Assembly (NCBI GenBank): GCA_002347685.1
Contig: DDWS01000066.1
Span: forward strand, 245,863-309,862
DNA from: Syntrophaceae bacterium UBA2280
GTDB taxonomy: Bacteria > Desulfobacterota > Syntrophia > Syntrophales > Smithellaceae
Reading direction: 5' to 3'
Length of the DNA: 64,000 nt
Part shown: positions 18,002-26,000 of the stretch, one piece after another
How positions within the stretch are numbered: position 1 is the stretch's first letter
How the letters are laid out: each line of letters begins with the position of its first letter
Made by a program: the position numbers and the translations under genes
The notes under the pieces: generated by a model
Told to the model about the DNA's origin: nothing
Database searches by the model: none
What the model saw: only the letters and a program-made list of their open reading frames with translations

Positions 18002-19573
18002 ATGAGCGACGAGGCAAAGCAGGCGACAACCCAGGATAAAATAAAGAACTTTGAGATCCGGACGCAGGCGCTCGCAAAGATGGGCGGGGAAAAAGCCATC
18101 GCCAAACAGCATGACGGCGGCAAACTCACCGCCCGCGAACGCCTCGACCATTTATTCGACGAAGGAACCTTTCAGGAAGTGCAGCTTTTTGCCCAACACC
18201 GCTCCACGCTTTTCGGAATGGATAAAAAGGAAATTCCGGCGGACGGCGTGATTACCGGTTTCGGCAGGGTCAACGGCCGCACCGTGTTTGCCGCCTCCCA
18301 GGATTTTACCAGCGCGGGCGGCACACTCGGTGAAATGCACGCCAAAAAAATATGGAAGGTCATGGACATGGCCATTACCGCCCGAAAACCGTTTATCGCC
18401 ATTAACGATTCGGGGGGCGCACGCATCCAGGAGGGTGTCCCCTCGCTGGAAGGCTACGGCGGCATCTTCTACCGCAACACCATCGCTTCCGGTTATATTC
18501 CGCAGATCACCGCCATCATGGGGCCGACGGCCGGCGGCGCGGTCTACTCACCCGCGCTCACCGACTGGATTTTCATGGTGAAGGATAAATCCTACATGTA
18601 CATCACCGGTCCGGACGTCATCAAAGCCGTCATCGGCGAGGAAGTCACGCAAGAACAGCTCGGCGGCGCGATGGCACATGCCGCCAAAAGCGGTGTATGC
18701 CATGTCGTCACCGAAAACGACAAGGACTGCCTCGACAAAATCAAGATACTTCTGTCCTATATCCCGGACAGCTGCCAAAGCCCGGCGCCTTTGGTGGCCT
18801 CGACCGACAGTGAAGATCGCCTCTGCCCCGAACTCGACAAGATTATTCCCGACAAGGCCGTGCGCGCCTACAATATGAAAAGCATCATCAAGTCGGTTGC
18901 GGATCACGGTGAAATGTTCGAACTGCATGAACATTGGGCTCAAAATATCATTGTCGCGCTCATCCGTGTGATGGGCAAATCCGTGGGTGTGATTGCCAAT
19001 AACCCCATGTTCTATGCGGGCGTCCTCAATGTCAACGCCTCGGACAAGGCCGCCCGCTTTATTCGTTTCTGCGACGCCTTCAATATACCGCTTGTCACCT
19101 TCACGGATGTTCCCGGCTACATGCCCGGCACGGAGCAGGAATGGGCGGGCATTATCCGACACGGCGCGAAACTCCTGCACGCCTATTCGGAAGCCACTGT
19201 TCCGAAAATGACGGTCGTCACACGCAAGGCCTACGGCGGCGCGTATATCGGCATGTGCTGCAAGCAGCTGGGCGCGGATTACGTCATGGCCTGGCCGACG
19301 GCTCAAATCGCCGTGATGGGCGCCGAAGGCGCCTGCAATATCATTTACCGCGGCGACATCGCGGCGGCGGAAGATCCTGCGGCCAAACGCGCCGAACTGA
19401 TCGCGGGCTATGAGGAAAAATTCAACAATCCCTACTTTGCCGCGTCATTGGGCGCTATCGACGAAATCATCCTTCCGCAAAACACGCGCAAAAGGATCAT
19501 CGCTATTCTGGAGACCATGCAAGACAAAAAAGAAGCCAGGCTAGAAAAGAAGCATAATAATATACCTTTGTAG
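18002..19573 (+). CDS. Acyl-CoA carboxyltransferase subunit (PccB/MmdA family)
   Basis: The 523 aa carboxyltransferase subunit of a biotin-dependent acyl-CoA carboxylase or decarboxylase. The whole protein is the tandem crotonase-like carboxyltransferase fold: KLTARERLDHLFDEGTF at the N-terminus, INDSGGARIQEGV (oxyanion region) in the first half, then FTDVPGYMPGTEQE and RKAYGGAYIGMCC in the second. AAAGGAG precedes the ATG. Family members act on propionyl-, methylmalonyl- or glutaconyl-CoA. The downstream glutaconate-type CoA-transferase makes a C4-C5 dicarboxylic acyl-CoA plausible, but the substrate cannot be fixed from sequence. Biotin carrier and membrane subunits are not here. Parts of this gene recur as a pseudogene at 43.1 kb. 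Confidence 0.85.
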   Translation: MSDEAKQATTQDKIKNFEIRTQALAKMGGEKAIAKQHDGGKLTARERLDHLFDEGTFQEVQLFAQHRSTLFGMDKKEIPADGVITGFGRVNGRTVFAASQDFTSAGGTLGEMHAKKIWKVMDMAITARKPFIAINDSGGARIQEGVPSLEGYGGIFYRNTIASGYIPQITAIMGPTAGGAVYSPALTDWIFMVKDKSYMYITGPDVIKAVIGEEVTQEQLGGAMAHAAKSGVCHVVTENDKDCLDKIKILLSYIPDSCQSPAPLVASTDSEDRLCPELDKIIPDKAVRAYNMKSIIKSVADHGEMFELHEHWAQNIIVALIRVMGKSVGVIANNPMFYAGVLNVNASDKAARFIRFCDAFNIPLVTFTDVPGYMPGTEQEWAGIIRHGAKLLHAYSEATVPKMTVVTRKAYGGAYIGMCCKQLGADYVMAWPTAQIAVMGAEGACNIIYRGDIAAAEDPAAKRAELIAGYEEKFNNPYFAASLGAIDEIILPQNTRKRIIAILETMQDKKEARLEKKHNNIPL

Positions 19574-19581
19574 GCGAGAAT

Positions 19582-19616
19582 GGTGAATAGTGGATAGCGG
19601 ATAGTGAATGGTGGAT
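19582..19616 (+). repeat. Heptamer array, GGTGAAT type
   Basis: Five in-phase heptamers 8 bp after the carboxyltransferase stop: GGTGAAT, AGTGGAT, AGCGGAT, AGTGAAT, GGTGGAT. Confidence 0.85.
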
Positions 19617-19624
19617 GGAACGAC

Positions 19625-19680
19625 GTTTGAAGTTTCACGTTTTAGGTTTAAAGTTTCAGGTTGCAGATTGCAGATTTAAG
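19625..19680 (+). repeat. Heptamer array, GTTTAAA/GTTTCAG type
   Basis: Eight in-phase heptamers: GTTTGAA, GTTTCAC, GTTTTAG, GTTTAAA, GTTTCAG, GTTGCAG, ATTGCAG, ATTTAAG. It is separated from the preceding GGTGAAT array by only 8 bp and runs into a terminator. Confidence 0.85.
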
Positions 19681-19685
19681 ACTTG

Positions 19686-19712
19686 GGCGGTCTTTTGGCC
19701 GCCTCTTTTTTT
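19686..19712 (+). terminator. Rho-independent terminator after the carboxyltransferase
   Basis: GGCGGTC-TTTT-GGCCGCC forms a 7-bp stem (one G-T pair) with a TTTT loop, followed by TCTTTTTTT. It is the intrinsic terminator of the carboxyltransferase gene and separates it from the CoA-transferase pair. Confidence 0.85.
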
Positions 19713-19806
19713 GCTTGAAGCAAAACGGGAAATCTGGCTTAATCCGCCGGACATGTCTTGATCCATGACATGGCTGAAGCAGTCCATCTCGCATCGGGAG
19801 GAAATC

Positions 19807-20853
19807 ATGAACAGCGCCAACGAAAAAATTATGACGCCCAAAGAAGCGATCAGCCGGTTTGTTCAAAACGGCGATCAGCTGGTCATCGGGAACTACACCG
19901 TGGGCAGCTGCGCCGAACTGGTCTATGAGGTCATCAGGCAGGGCAAAAAAGGCTTCACACTGTATTCGCAATCCGGCATTTTCGACGTCGAAGTCCTCGT
20001 CGGCGCGGGTTGTGTGGAAAAGCTGGTCACCACCTACGTCATGCGCCCGGCAGGTAAAAAAGGCGGCTCGGCGGTTGAGCGGGCGCTACAAGCCGGAACC
20101 ATTCAGATGGAGGACTACACCAACTTCGACTACAACGCGCGAATGGTCGCGGGCATGCACGGCTTGTCGTTCATCCAGGTTCTCGAAGGCGTCATGGCCA
20201 CCGATCTTTTCCGTAAGCGCGGTTTCATGGGCGAAGACAAGTTCCGTGTCATCGATTGCCCGTACACCGGAAAGAAACTGCTCACGGTGCCTGCAGCCAA
20301 TCCCGACGTCTGCATTGTGCATGTGCAGCGCGCCGACAAACACGGCAATGCCCAGTACTGGGGCGCGCTGGGCAGCGTGGCGGCGGCGGCGCTTGCCAGC
20401 AAAAAAATTATTGTCTCATGCGAGGAAATCGTCGAGCACGATATCATTCAATCCAGCCCGCATCTGACGATTATCCCCGCCTACCGGGTCGACGCCGTGG
20501 TGGAAGTCCCCTGGGGCGCCCATCCCACGGAGGTGCTGGGTCATTACAACATCGATTTTTTCATGTACGGCTTGTTCATGATGGCCGACTCCACAGCTGA
20601 AGGACTCAAGGACTGGATGGACGAATGGGTGTACGGATGCGAAAACCGCGCGGCTTACATCGACCGCTACATCGGCAAATTCGGATCAAGCGTTCTTGAC
20701 AGCATCAAAGCCAAACCCTTCTATTCCGCACCGGCCAACTACGGCGCTGCTTTCACCTCCCGCTGGGACCGCGACGGCCGTGAAATCTTCACAGGGCTGA
20801 CCCTCCCTGAAATGGAAACGATTTTGAAAGAAAGGGGGAAATTCTATGAGTAA
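19807..20853 (+). CDS. CoA-transferase subunit A (glutaconate CoA-transferase-like)
   Basis: Alpha subunit of a family I CoA-transferase, 348 aa, moving CoA between an acyl-CoA and a free acid. It resembles GctA/IpdA-type proteins: NGDQLVIGNYTVGSCAELVYE at the N-terminus, then GFMGEDKFRVIDCPYTG, HVQRADKHGNAQYWG and EVPWGAHPTEV. The start is taken at the ATG preceded by GGGAGGAAATC; the frame is open a further 42 bp upstream. It overlaps subunit B by 8 nt, so they are co-translated. True substrates are unknown; glutaconate is suggested by family and by the upstream carboxyltransferase. Confidence 0.85.
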   Translation: MNSANEKIMTPKEAISRFVQNGDQLVIGNYTVGSCAELVYEVIRQGKKGFTLYSQSGIFDVEVLVGAGCVEKLVTTYVMRPAGKKGGSAVERALQAGTIQMEDYTNFDYNARMVAGMHGLSFIQVLEGVMATDLFRKRGFMGEDKFRVIDCPYTGKKLLTVPAANPDVCIVHVQRADKHGNAQYWGALGSVAAAALASKKIIVSCEEIVEHDIIQSSPHLTIIPAYRVDAVVEVPWGAHPTEVLGHYNIDFFMYGLFMMADSTAEGLKDWMDEWVYGCENRAAYIDRYIGKFGSSVLDSIKAKPFYSAPANYGAAFTSRWDRDGREIFTGLTLPEMETILKERGKFYE

Positions 20854-21658
20854 GCCCTACACTCTTCATGAATTGCTGATCATCGCCGTGGCCAAGGAAA
20901 TCCACGATTACGAAAACGTCATCCTGGGCGTGGGCCTCCCCACGACGGCGGGCGCACTGGCCAAGGCGCTCTATGCGCCGCACGCGACGCTCATGATGGA
21001 ATCGGGCATCATCGACTTTGAGCCCCTTCTTCCCCTGAATCATATTGCCGACGCGCACGCATGCCGCGGTTTCTCCTACGCCACGGATCTGTTTTCCGCC
21101 TTTACCATGACCTACCGGGGGTTTGTGGACGTCTGTTTTCTGGGTGTCGGTCAAATCGACAAATACGGCAACCTCAACACGACCTGCATCGGCGATTACA
21201 ACAAACCGACCATGAGGCTGCCGGGTTCCGGCGGTGCGGCGGATTTCATCTCGTACGCCAAGCGCACGGTGCTCACCATGCTGGGCGGCCAGTTTGTCAA
21301 CACCCTCGATTACCTCACCTCGCCCGGCTATCTGACAGGCGGAGACAGCCGCGATCAGTCGGGATTGTTCCCCAAAGGCTCGGGGCCGTCGATGCTTCTC
21401 ACCACCAAGGGGGTCTTCCGTTTCGACCCGGTAACCAGGGAAATGTATCTCGCGCAGATTCATCCGAAAGTGAACGTGGAAGACGTCAAAAAAGACGTGC
21501 CATGGGATTTGAAAATCGCGGAAGATCTGTCCGAAACTCCGCATCCGAAGGATGAAGAAATCGACTTCATCCGCAACTTCGCGCCCAACATGGCCATCGG
21601 CCGCGAACTGATGCTGGAGCTGACCGTGGCGAATATGATGAAGAAGATGAAGAAATAG
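20846..21658 (+). CDS. CoA-transferase subunit B (glutaconate CoA-transferase-like)
   Basis: Beta subunit of the family I CoA-transferase, 270 aa. MMESGIIDFEPLLP near residue 52 holds the Glu that in GctB-type subunits forms the glutamyl-CoA thioester (equivalent of the SENG motif). GVGQIDKYGNLNTTCIGDY and GSGGAADF are further family blocks. AAAGGGGG lies upstream of the ATG, inside the end of subunit A. A GGTGGAT heptamer array follows its stop. Confidence 0.87.
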   Translation: MSKPYTLHELLIIAVAKEIHDYENVILGVGLPTTAGALAKALYAPHATLMMESGIIDFEPLLPLNHIADAHACRGFSYATDLFSAFTMTYRGFVDVCFLGVGQIDKYGNLNTTCIGDYNKPTMRLPGSGGAADFISYAKRTVLTMLGGQFVNTLDYLTSPGYLTGGDSRDQSGLFPKGSGPSMLLTTKGVFRFDPVTREMYLAQIHPKVNVEDVKKDVPWDLKIAEDLSETPHPKDEEIDFIRNFAPNMAIGRELMLELTVANMMKKMKK

Positions 21659-21666
21659 GCGAAATT

Positions 21667-21687
21667 GGTGGATGGTGAATGGTGGAT
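21667..21687 (+). repeat. Short heptamer array, GGTGGAT type
   Basis: Three in-phase heptamers GGTGGAT, GGTGAAT, GGTGGAT start 8 bp after the CoA-transferase B stop. It has the same unit and the same distance from a stop codon as the array at 19582. Confidence 0.75.
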
Positions 21688-21831
21688 GGTAGGCTGAAGG
21701 CACTTCCTCTTTTATCCGTCACGCAGAAAAAGAATGGATCGTGGGGAAATGAAGATTCGGAATGGAACACGTTTTTGGTTGTTCACGCGCTGAAAAACAA
21801 GAAAGATTTATAAAAAGGAGCAAGACGACAA

Positions 21832-22458
21832 TTGGAAAACCTGAAAAGCAAGGTCGATGTGGTGCTGTTTGATTTTGGCGGTGTCTTGTCGGCGGAAGGA
21901 TGGAAAAAAGGGCTTCGGGTCATCGCTGACAATCAGGGTCTCGATGCCGACCGGTTTATTTCGGAAGCGGCCCACACGATTTATGAAACGGGGTTCATCA
22001 CCGGAAAATGCGCAGAAACCGATTTCTGGAATGCACTGAAAAAGAAAACGGGGATTGAGGGCGATAACGCGTCTTTGCTCCACGAACTCATGTCCCGATT
22101 TATTCTGGATCACCGGATGATTGATTTCGCAAAGAAATTGAAGGCCGCAGGGCTGACGGTCGGCATTCTGAGCGATCAGACCGGCTGGCTCGATCAGCTC
22201 AATGACCGGTTTGATTTCTTCAAATACTTTGACCCGGTTTTCAACAGCTACCACCTGGGAAAGGGAAAACGGGACGCTTCTTTGTTTGATGACATTGCCG
22301 CCGTGTTAAAAACGCCGCCGGGTCGGATTTTGTTTATTGACGATGATCAAGGCAACGTCGAGCGCGCCAGGCAAAAAGGCTGGCAGGCCCTATTGTTTAC
22401 CGATTACGAATCGCTGGGTTTGCAGATGGACAGGCTGGGGCAATTTATTTCTGTTTGA
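21832..22458 (+). CDS. HAD-superfamily hydrolase
   Basis: A 208 aa cytoplasmic phosphatase-like protein. Motif I is DFGGVLSAEG (nucleophile Asp about residue 14), motif II is GILSDQT, and motif III/IV is the Lys of YHLGKGKRD with FIDDDQGNVERA. Helical residues between motifs I and II form a small cap. The start is a TTG preceded by AAAAGGAG. The pattern is closest to the HAD-IA group, but the substrate cannot be assigned. It ends overlapping the convergent DUF2889 gene by 14 bp. Confidence 0.8.
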   Translation: MENLKSKVDVVLFDFGGVLSAEGWKKGLRVIADNQGLDADRFISEAAHTIYETGFITGKCAETDFWNALKKKTGIEGDNASLLHELMSRFILDHRMIDFAKKLKAAGLTVGILSDQTGWLDQLNDRFDFFKYFDPVFNSYHLGKGKRDASLFDDIAAVLKTPPGRILFIDDDQGNVERARQKGWQALLFTDYESLGLQMDRLGQFISV

Positions 22459-23002
22459 ACAGGTCTTTGTGCTTTTGCACAAAGGGGCCGTCTTCGCGCC
22501 AGGCGTGGCAGGTATTGAGGAGATACTTCGAGACGATTTTCGCATGATCCGCATCGTACCCCGACGGAATTTGTGAGCGCAGCGACGCGATGCCCTGGAA
22601 GGCGGCCGGCGTCATGGCCGTCAGAAGCTCCAGCAAGTGGGTGCATCCCTTGACGCCTCCGGCCAGCTTTTTGACTTTGGCCGAAAAACCGCGCGCGATC
22701 GTCAATCCCTTGATGGCCGCCAGACAATGGATCGTCTCTTTGCACACCTCGCGCGGAACCGCCGCCAGATCCACATCAATATCTTCAATCACAAAGTCAG
22801 AGGCGTTCACCAGCAGACGGATCACCATATGATGAATGACGCCGCGCGGGAACGTTTCGCCGGTTATCGTATGCGAGTCCTGGAACCGATCGTCCCTGAG
22901 AAACCCTTCCACTACAATTCGTTGTCCGTCGTATTCGGAGCTCGATACTTCAATCGTCCTCGTGTGCAGTTTTCGGCCTTTTGATGCCCAGTTGGTTTGC
23001 AT
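22445..23002 (-). CDS. DUF2889-like protein
   Basis: A 185 aa soluble protein matching the pattern of the DUF2889 family by eye (KLHTRTIEVSSSEYDGQRIV, then VEGFLRDDR, HHMVIRLLVN, and a C-terminal GCTHLLELL ... LLNTCHAWREDGP). The Cys and His residues GCTH and TCHAW could bind a metal. No biochemical function is known for the family. It converges on the HAD gene with a short 3' overlap. Confidence 0.6.
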   Translation of the reverse strand: MQTNWASKGRKLHTRTIEVSSSEYDGQRIVVEGFLRDDRFQDSHTITGETFPRGVIHHMVIRLLVNASDFVIEDIDVDLAAVPREVCKETIHCLAAIKGLTIARGFSAKVKKLAGGVKGCTHLLELLTAMTPAAFQGIASLRSQIPSGYDADHAKIVSKYLLNTCHAWREDGPFVQKHKDLFKQK

Positions 23003-23115
23003 GGAACACTCCTGAATGTGAACTGCAAGGCATATTAACAGCGCGGCAAGTCATGTCAAGGCGAAATGTTCGCGATAGATTGGGTAGCGCGCGATGGGGA
23101 AAGATAATAAAAAAG

Positions 23116-23143
23116 CTCATGGCTCGTAGCTCATAGTTCATGG
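23116..23143 (+). repeat. Heptamer array, GCTCATG type
   Basis: Four in-phase heptamers GCTCATG, GCTCGTA, GCTCATA, GTTCATG lie in the gap between DUF2889 and fic, at the left edge of the AT-rich defence island. Confidence 0.75.
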
Positions 23144-23357
23144 CGCAAGGCGGCGTAGCGCTTCTGTCTTCTCCGGCATGCTCCGGAAATGGATCACTTC
23201 ACACCCTGAACAGATACGACATTTTTTTCTATAATCCGATAATTCGTAACTGCTAACCTGCAGCTTCTTTTGAATTGTCAATAGTTAAGCTGCTACCCCG
23301 AGGCCGCCAACGGGTAAGAACATGACTTGATATCTGGCTTATTTGTAAACGATAATA

Positions 23358-23371
23358 TTACATGATGTTAA
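23358..23371 (+). promoter_or_regulatory. Dyad operator candidate 1 upstream of fic
   Basis: TTACATGATGTTAA, an imperfect dyad matching the site at 23468-23481 in 12 of 14 positions. It lies in an AT-rich stretch with repeated GTTAAT words. It is likely one of two binding sites of a repressor; the regulator is unknown. Confidence 0.45.
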
Positions 23372-23466
23372 TTGTTAATATTTACTTTCCATAAATATTA
23401 TTATAGATTATAATGTATTACGTTAATTGAGTGTTAATTGTTTTTTTGCGTTATTTGAAATATTTT

Positions 23467-23481
23467 TTAACATGGTGTTAA
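23467..23481 (+). promoter_or_regulatory. Dyad operator candidate 2 at the fic start
   Basis: TTAACATGGTGTTAA is a perfect 6-3-6 palindrome ending 3 bp before the ATG at 23485. The position over the initiation region fits negative control of fic expression. Confidence 0.5.
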
Positions 23482-23484
23482 ATA

Positions 23485-24640
23485 ATGACGGCAACTTTCA
23501 AACATTTTTAAGTTTAAACTTGTCGAGCCTGCTTTTGATTCCAAACTGACTGATTTAGTGATCGAACTCGACCATCTGCGTAAAAAAGAACTCGGTGGCA
23601 CGACGCCCGCGCCGGTATTCTTTCAACTGAAAGAACTTTTTCATATGCTGGAGAGTCTCTGTTCGGCGCGGATTGAAGGGAACCGAACAACGCTTTCGGA
23701 GATCATCGAAAACCGGCTGGAAGGATCACCATCCACAGACGAAAAAATACGCGAAATTCTGAATATGGAAAAGGCGATGGATTTTATTGATAAGAATGTA
23801 AAATCTTTCCCAATGGATCGCGCTTTTGTCTGCCAGTTACACCGACTGACGGTAAACGATTTGACGCCAACCCCGAAAGGTGAAGGCGATCAATCACCGG
23901 GGGCTTATCGTAGACAGAATGTCAATATTGCCGGCTCGAATCACAAACCGCCGGAATATTTGCAGGTCAATGATTATATGGATGAACTGACCAGATTCAT
24001 CCAACAGCCGGTTTTACCAAAATATGATCTAATCAAAACCGCTATCGTACACCACCGGTTTGTCTGGATTCATCCTTTCATTAACGGCAACGGCAGAACG
24101 GTTCGCCTGTTCACCTACGCATTGCTGGTCAAGCATGGATTTCATGTTGATACCGGCCGGATATTGAATCCGACAGCCGTGTTCTGCAACGACAGGGACA
24201 AGTATTATCACTATTTATCTGAAGCTGATTCCGGCACTGATCAGACCATGGCCGCGTGGTGTGAATATGTCTTATCCGGTTTAAAGCTGGTAATAGAAAA
24301 AATTGACCGATTGACTGAATATAGTTTTCTAAAAAAAGAAATCATTATTCCCGCAATTGCTTTTGCCCGTGAAAGAGAAATCATTACCGAAACCGAATCC
24401 AGGGTCTTAAGAAAAACAGCCGAGCTTGGCGTGATGCAGGCCTTGGATATCAGCGAATTCTTCAGGGGGAAAGCGGCGCCCGAAATCTCGCGCCAGATTG
24501 CCCGTTTGAAAAAAAAGAAAATGTTGCAGCCTGAAAAAGAAGGCGCCCGAAAATATGTCATCCGATTTGACAACAATTATCTGCTGCGCGGCATTATAAA
24601 AACTTTGGATGAGAAAGGGTTCTTGCCGGTAAAAGACTAG
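23485..24640 (+). CDS. Fic-family AMPylase-like protein, N-terminus frameshifted
   Basis: The Fic-domain core is clear: HPFINGNGRTVR holds the catalytic His and the phosphate-binding GNGR. An inhibitory-helix-like SARIEGNRT sits near the N-terminus, and a C-terminal winged-helix segment closes the protein. Fic enzymes transfer AMP or other nucleotides onto proteins. The uninterrupted frame begins at a GTG (23558), but the same frame is coding-like further up (KLVEPAFDSKLTDL). An ATG at 23485 would join it if one T of the TTTTT run at 23505-23509 were absent. So the gene has either an N-terminal frameshift or a sequence error. As read, the usable protein is 360 aa from 23558. Confidence 0.75.
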
Positions 24641-24645
24641 CCCCG

Positions 24646-25347
24646 TTAGAATGAGTGCGTTCCCTTCTGTCCTCCTCTTTCTTGTAACCTTTCAGCCAGC
24701 CAGTATTCACACGATGAATGCCTCTTTGTATTGACAATAATTTTTTGCTTAACAATAAAGCGCTCTTGTTTCAAAGAGGATAAAAATGTTTTTCGAAGAT
24801 GTGACATTGTTAATCTTCCATTTTTTTTCAACTTTCTCACTGCTTCCAGCCCACCTGAAATGACAAACAAATTTTCCAGAAATCCTTGTAATGGAGACTC
24901 ATTGACACGAACTTGCAAGATTAAATATTGATTGCTCGTAGAGGCAAGCAATCGAATTATTTTTTGCACATTTTTCTTGCGCCAGTACCCCAGAAAGCGC
25001 GTACAAATAACAAGATCAAATTCTCTTTCTGCGTTCGGCAGATATTCAAACCAACCTTTTTCAATAAATACCGATGGGAAATTAATTGTTTCTGTTTTTT
25101 TCTTTGCCTCGCTTAACATATCTTTCGAAATGTCAACGCCTGTATAATTTTTTGTTATGGCGTCCAATTGCGGAATCCAACGCCCCGTTCCACAAGGCAT
25201 ATCGAGCACATCTATTTTTCTTTGCCGGCTTTTACGAATAAGAGAAAGAAATGATTCGAAAGCGTTTATTTCCGCCTGCCACACACGACGCTTTTTTTTG
25301 TCATAGTTGTGTGCCTCTTCACCATAATATTTATTGTTTACACCCAT
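24646..25347 (-). CDS. SAM-dependent methyltransferase, class I
   Basis: A 233 aa methyltransferase. Motif I VLDMPCGTGRW (about residue 47-57) binds SAM, and motif II is the acidic GVDISKDML. FDLVICTRFLGYW is the post-motif region. It resembles UbiE/type-11 enzymes, but the substrate is unknown. It is AT-richer than the flanking core genes, and converges on fic with a 5-bp gap, so it belongs to the island rather than the metabolic core. Confidence 0.75.
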   Translation of the reverse strand: MGVNNKYYGEEAHNYDKKKRRVWQAEINAFESFLSLIRKSRQRKIDVLDMPCGTGRWIPQLDAITKNYTGVDISKDMLSEAKKKTETINFPSVFIEKGWFEYLPNAEREFDLVICTRFLGYWRKKNVQKIIRLLASTSNQYLILQVRVNESPLQGFLENLFVISGGLEAVRKLKKNGRLTMSHLRKTFLSSLKQERFIVKQKIIVNTKRHSSCEYWLAERLQERGGQKGTHSF

Positions 25348-25814
25348 CTTTTTGCTCCACTTTCGTACCTTGACTTTGCTTGCAGTGAATAGAGTCAGGC
25401 ATTGAATTATAAGTTTGCCGCCACCACTTCCTTAGCATATCTTCACTGCCTGACGAAGCGCGATGAATATAACAAATTGTGAAAAACATTTCATACTTTC
25501 CCGCCATGTATTCATTGAAACAGTTTTTTCGCAATCTGAGCCAATCCAAGTCGCATCCTTACTATTGACATTTGCCTCATCTCTTTCCACATTCATCGGG
25601 ATCATCACCATATTCGTTTTATGAGATTCCGGCAAGTCAAGCCTTAGCTCGCTTAAACAACATCCCTGGCTTCGCAGATGTTCATAAGCTCGCCCAACTC
25701 GAAAATCTGCGGGCGTCTACCGCTGCCTTCGCGGATCACTTTTAAAATGCCTGCTTTTTTCAGGCGCGCCGGCATATTCTCTATACTTACAATAGCATGT
25801 AATAACAACTTAAT

Positions 25815-25837
25815 AACTTAGGGGCATCCCCCTTGCC
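25815..25837 (+). repeat. Dispersed ~24-bp motif, copy 1
   Basis: Reads ACTTAGGGGCATCCCCCTTG. It shares the pattern CTTAAGGGCATGCCGCTTGGCC with the copies at 25971 and 27587. This copy contains the small palindrome GGGGCATCCCC. It is possibly a REP-like element linked to the RAYT remnant nearby. Confidence 0.4.
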
Positions 25838-25970
25838 TTGCGCTGTCATTTTTATGCTAATAACCGACATACAATACAAGTAAACAGTGAACGGCGAGAC
25901 GGTAACTGGTCTCAAATTGTCAAAATGAAGATGCAAACCCGCTGCCAGCCGTTACTGTTATAAATACTTG

Positions 25971-25996
25971 ACACCTTAAGGGCGTGCCGCTTGGCC
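25971..25996 (+). repeat. Dispersed ~24-bp motif, copy 2
   Basis: Reads CACCTTAAGGGCGTGCCGCT then TGGCC, directly after the stop of the NucS-like gene (minus strand). It contains a GGCxxGCC mini-palindrome. Confidence 0.4.
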
Positions 25997-26000
25997 GCCG

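Larger units (their letters stand above)
25348..26000. other. AT-rich gap with gene debris
   Basis: No convincing gene. Two overlapping minus-strand reading frames (25331-25549 and 25432-25635) carry short peptide stretches that look like one protein broken by frameshifts, but I cannot name it. The right half holds two copies of a ~24-bp motif also found at 27587. This is likely a decayed segment of the island. Confidence 0.4.

Noticed and set aside
25331..25635. Two overlapping minus-strand small frames
   Set aside because: No family, no ribosome-binding site, AT-rich; treated as gene debris in the gap rather than as genes.
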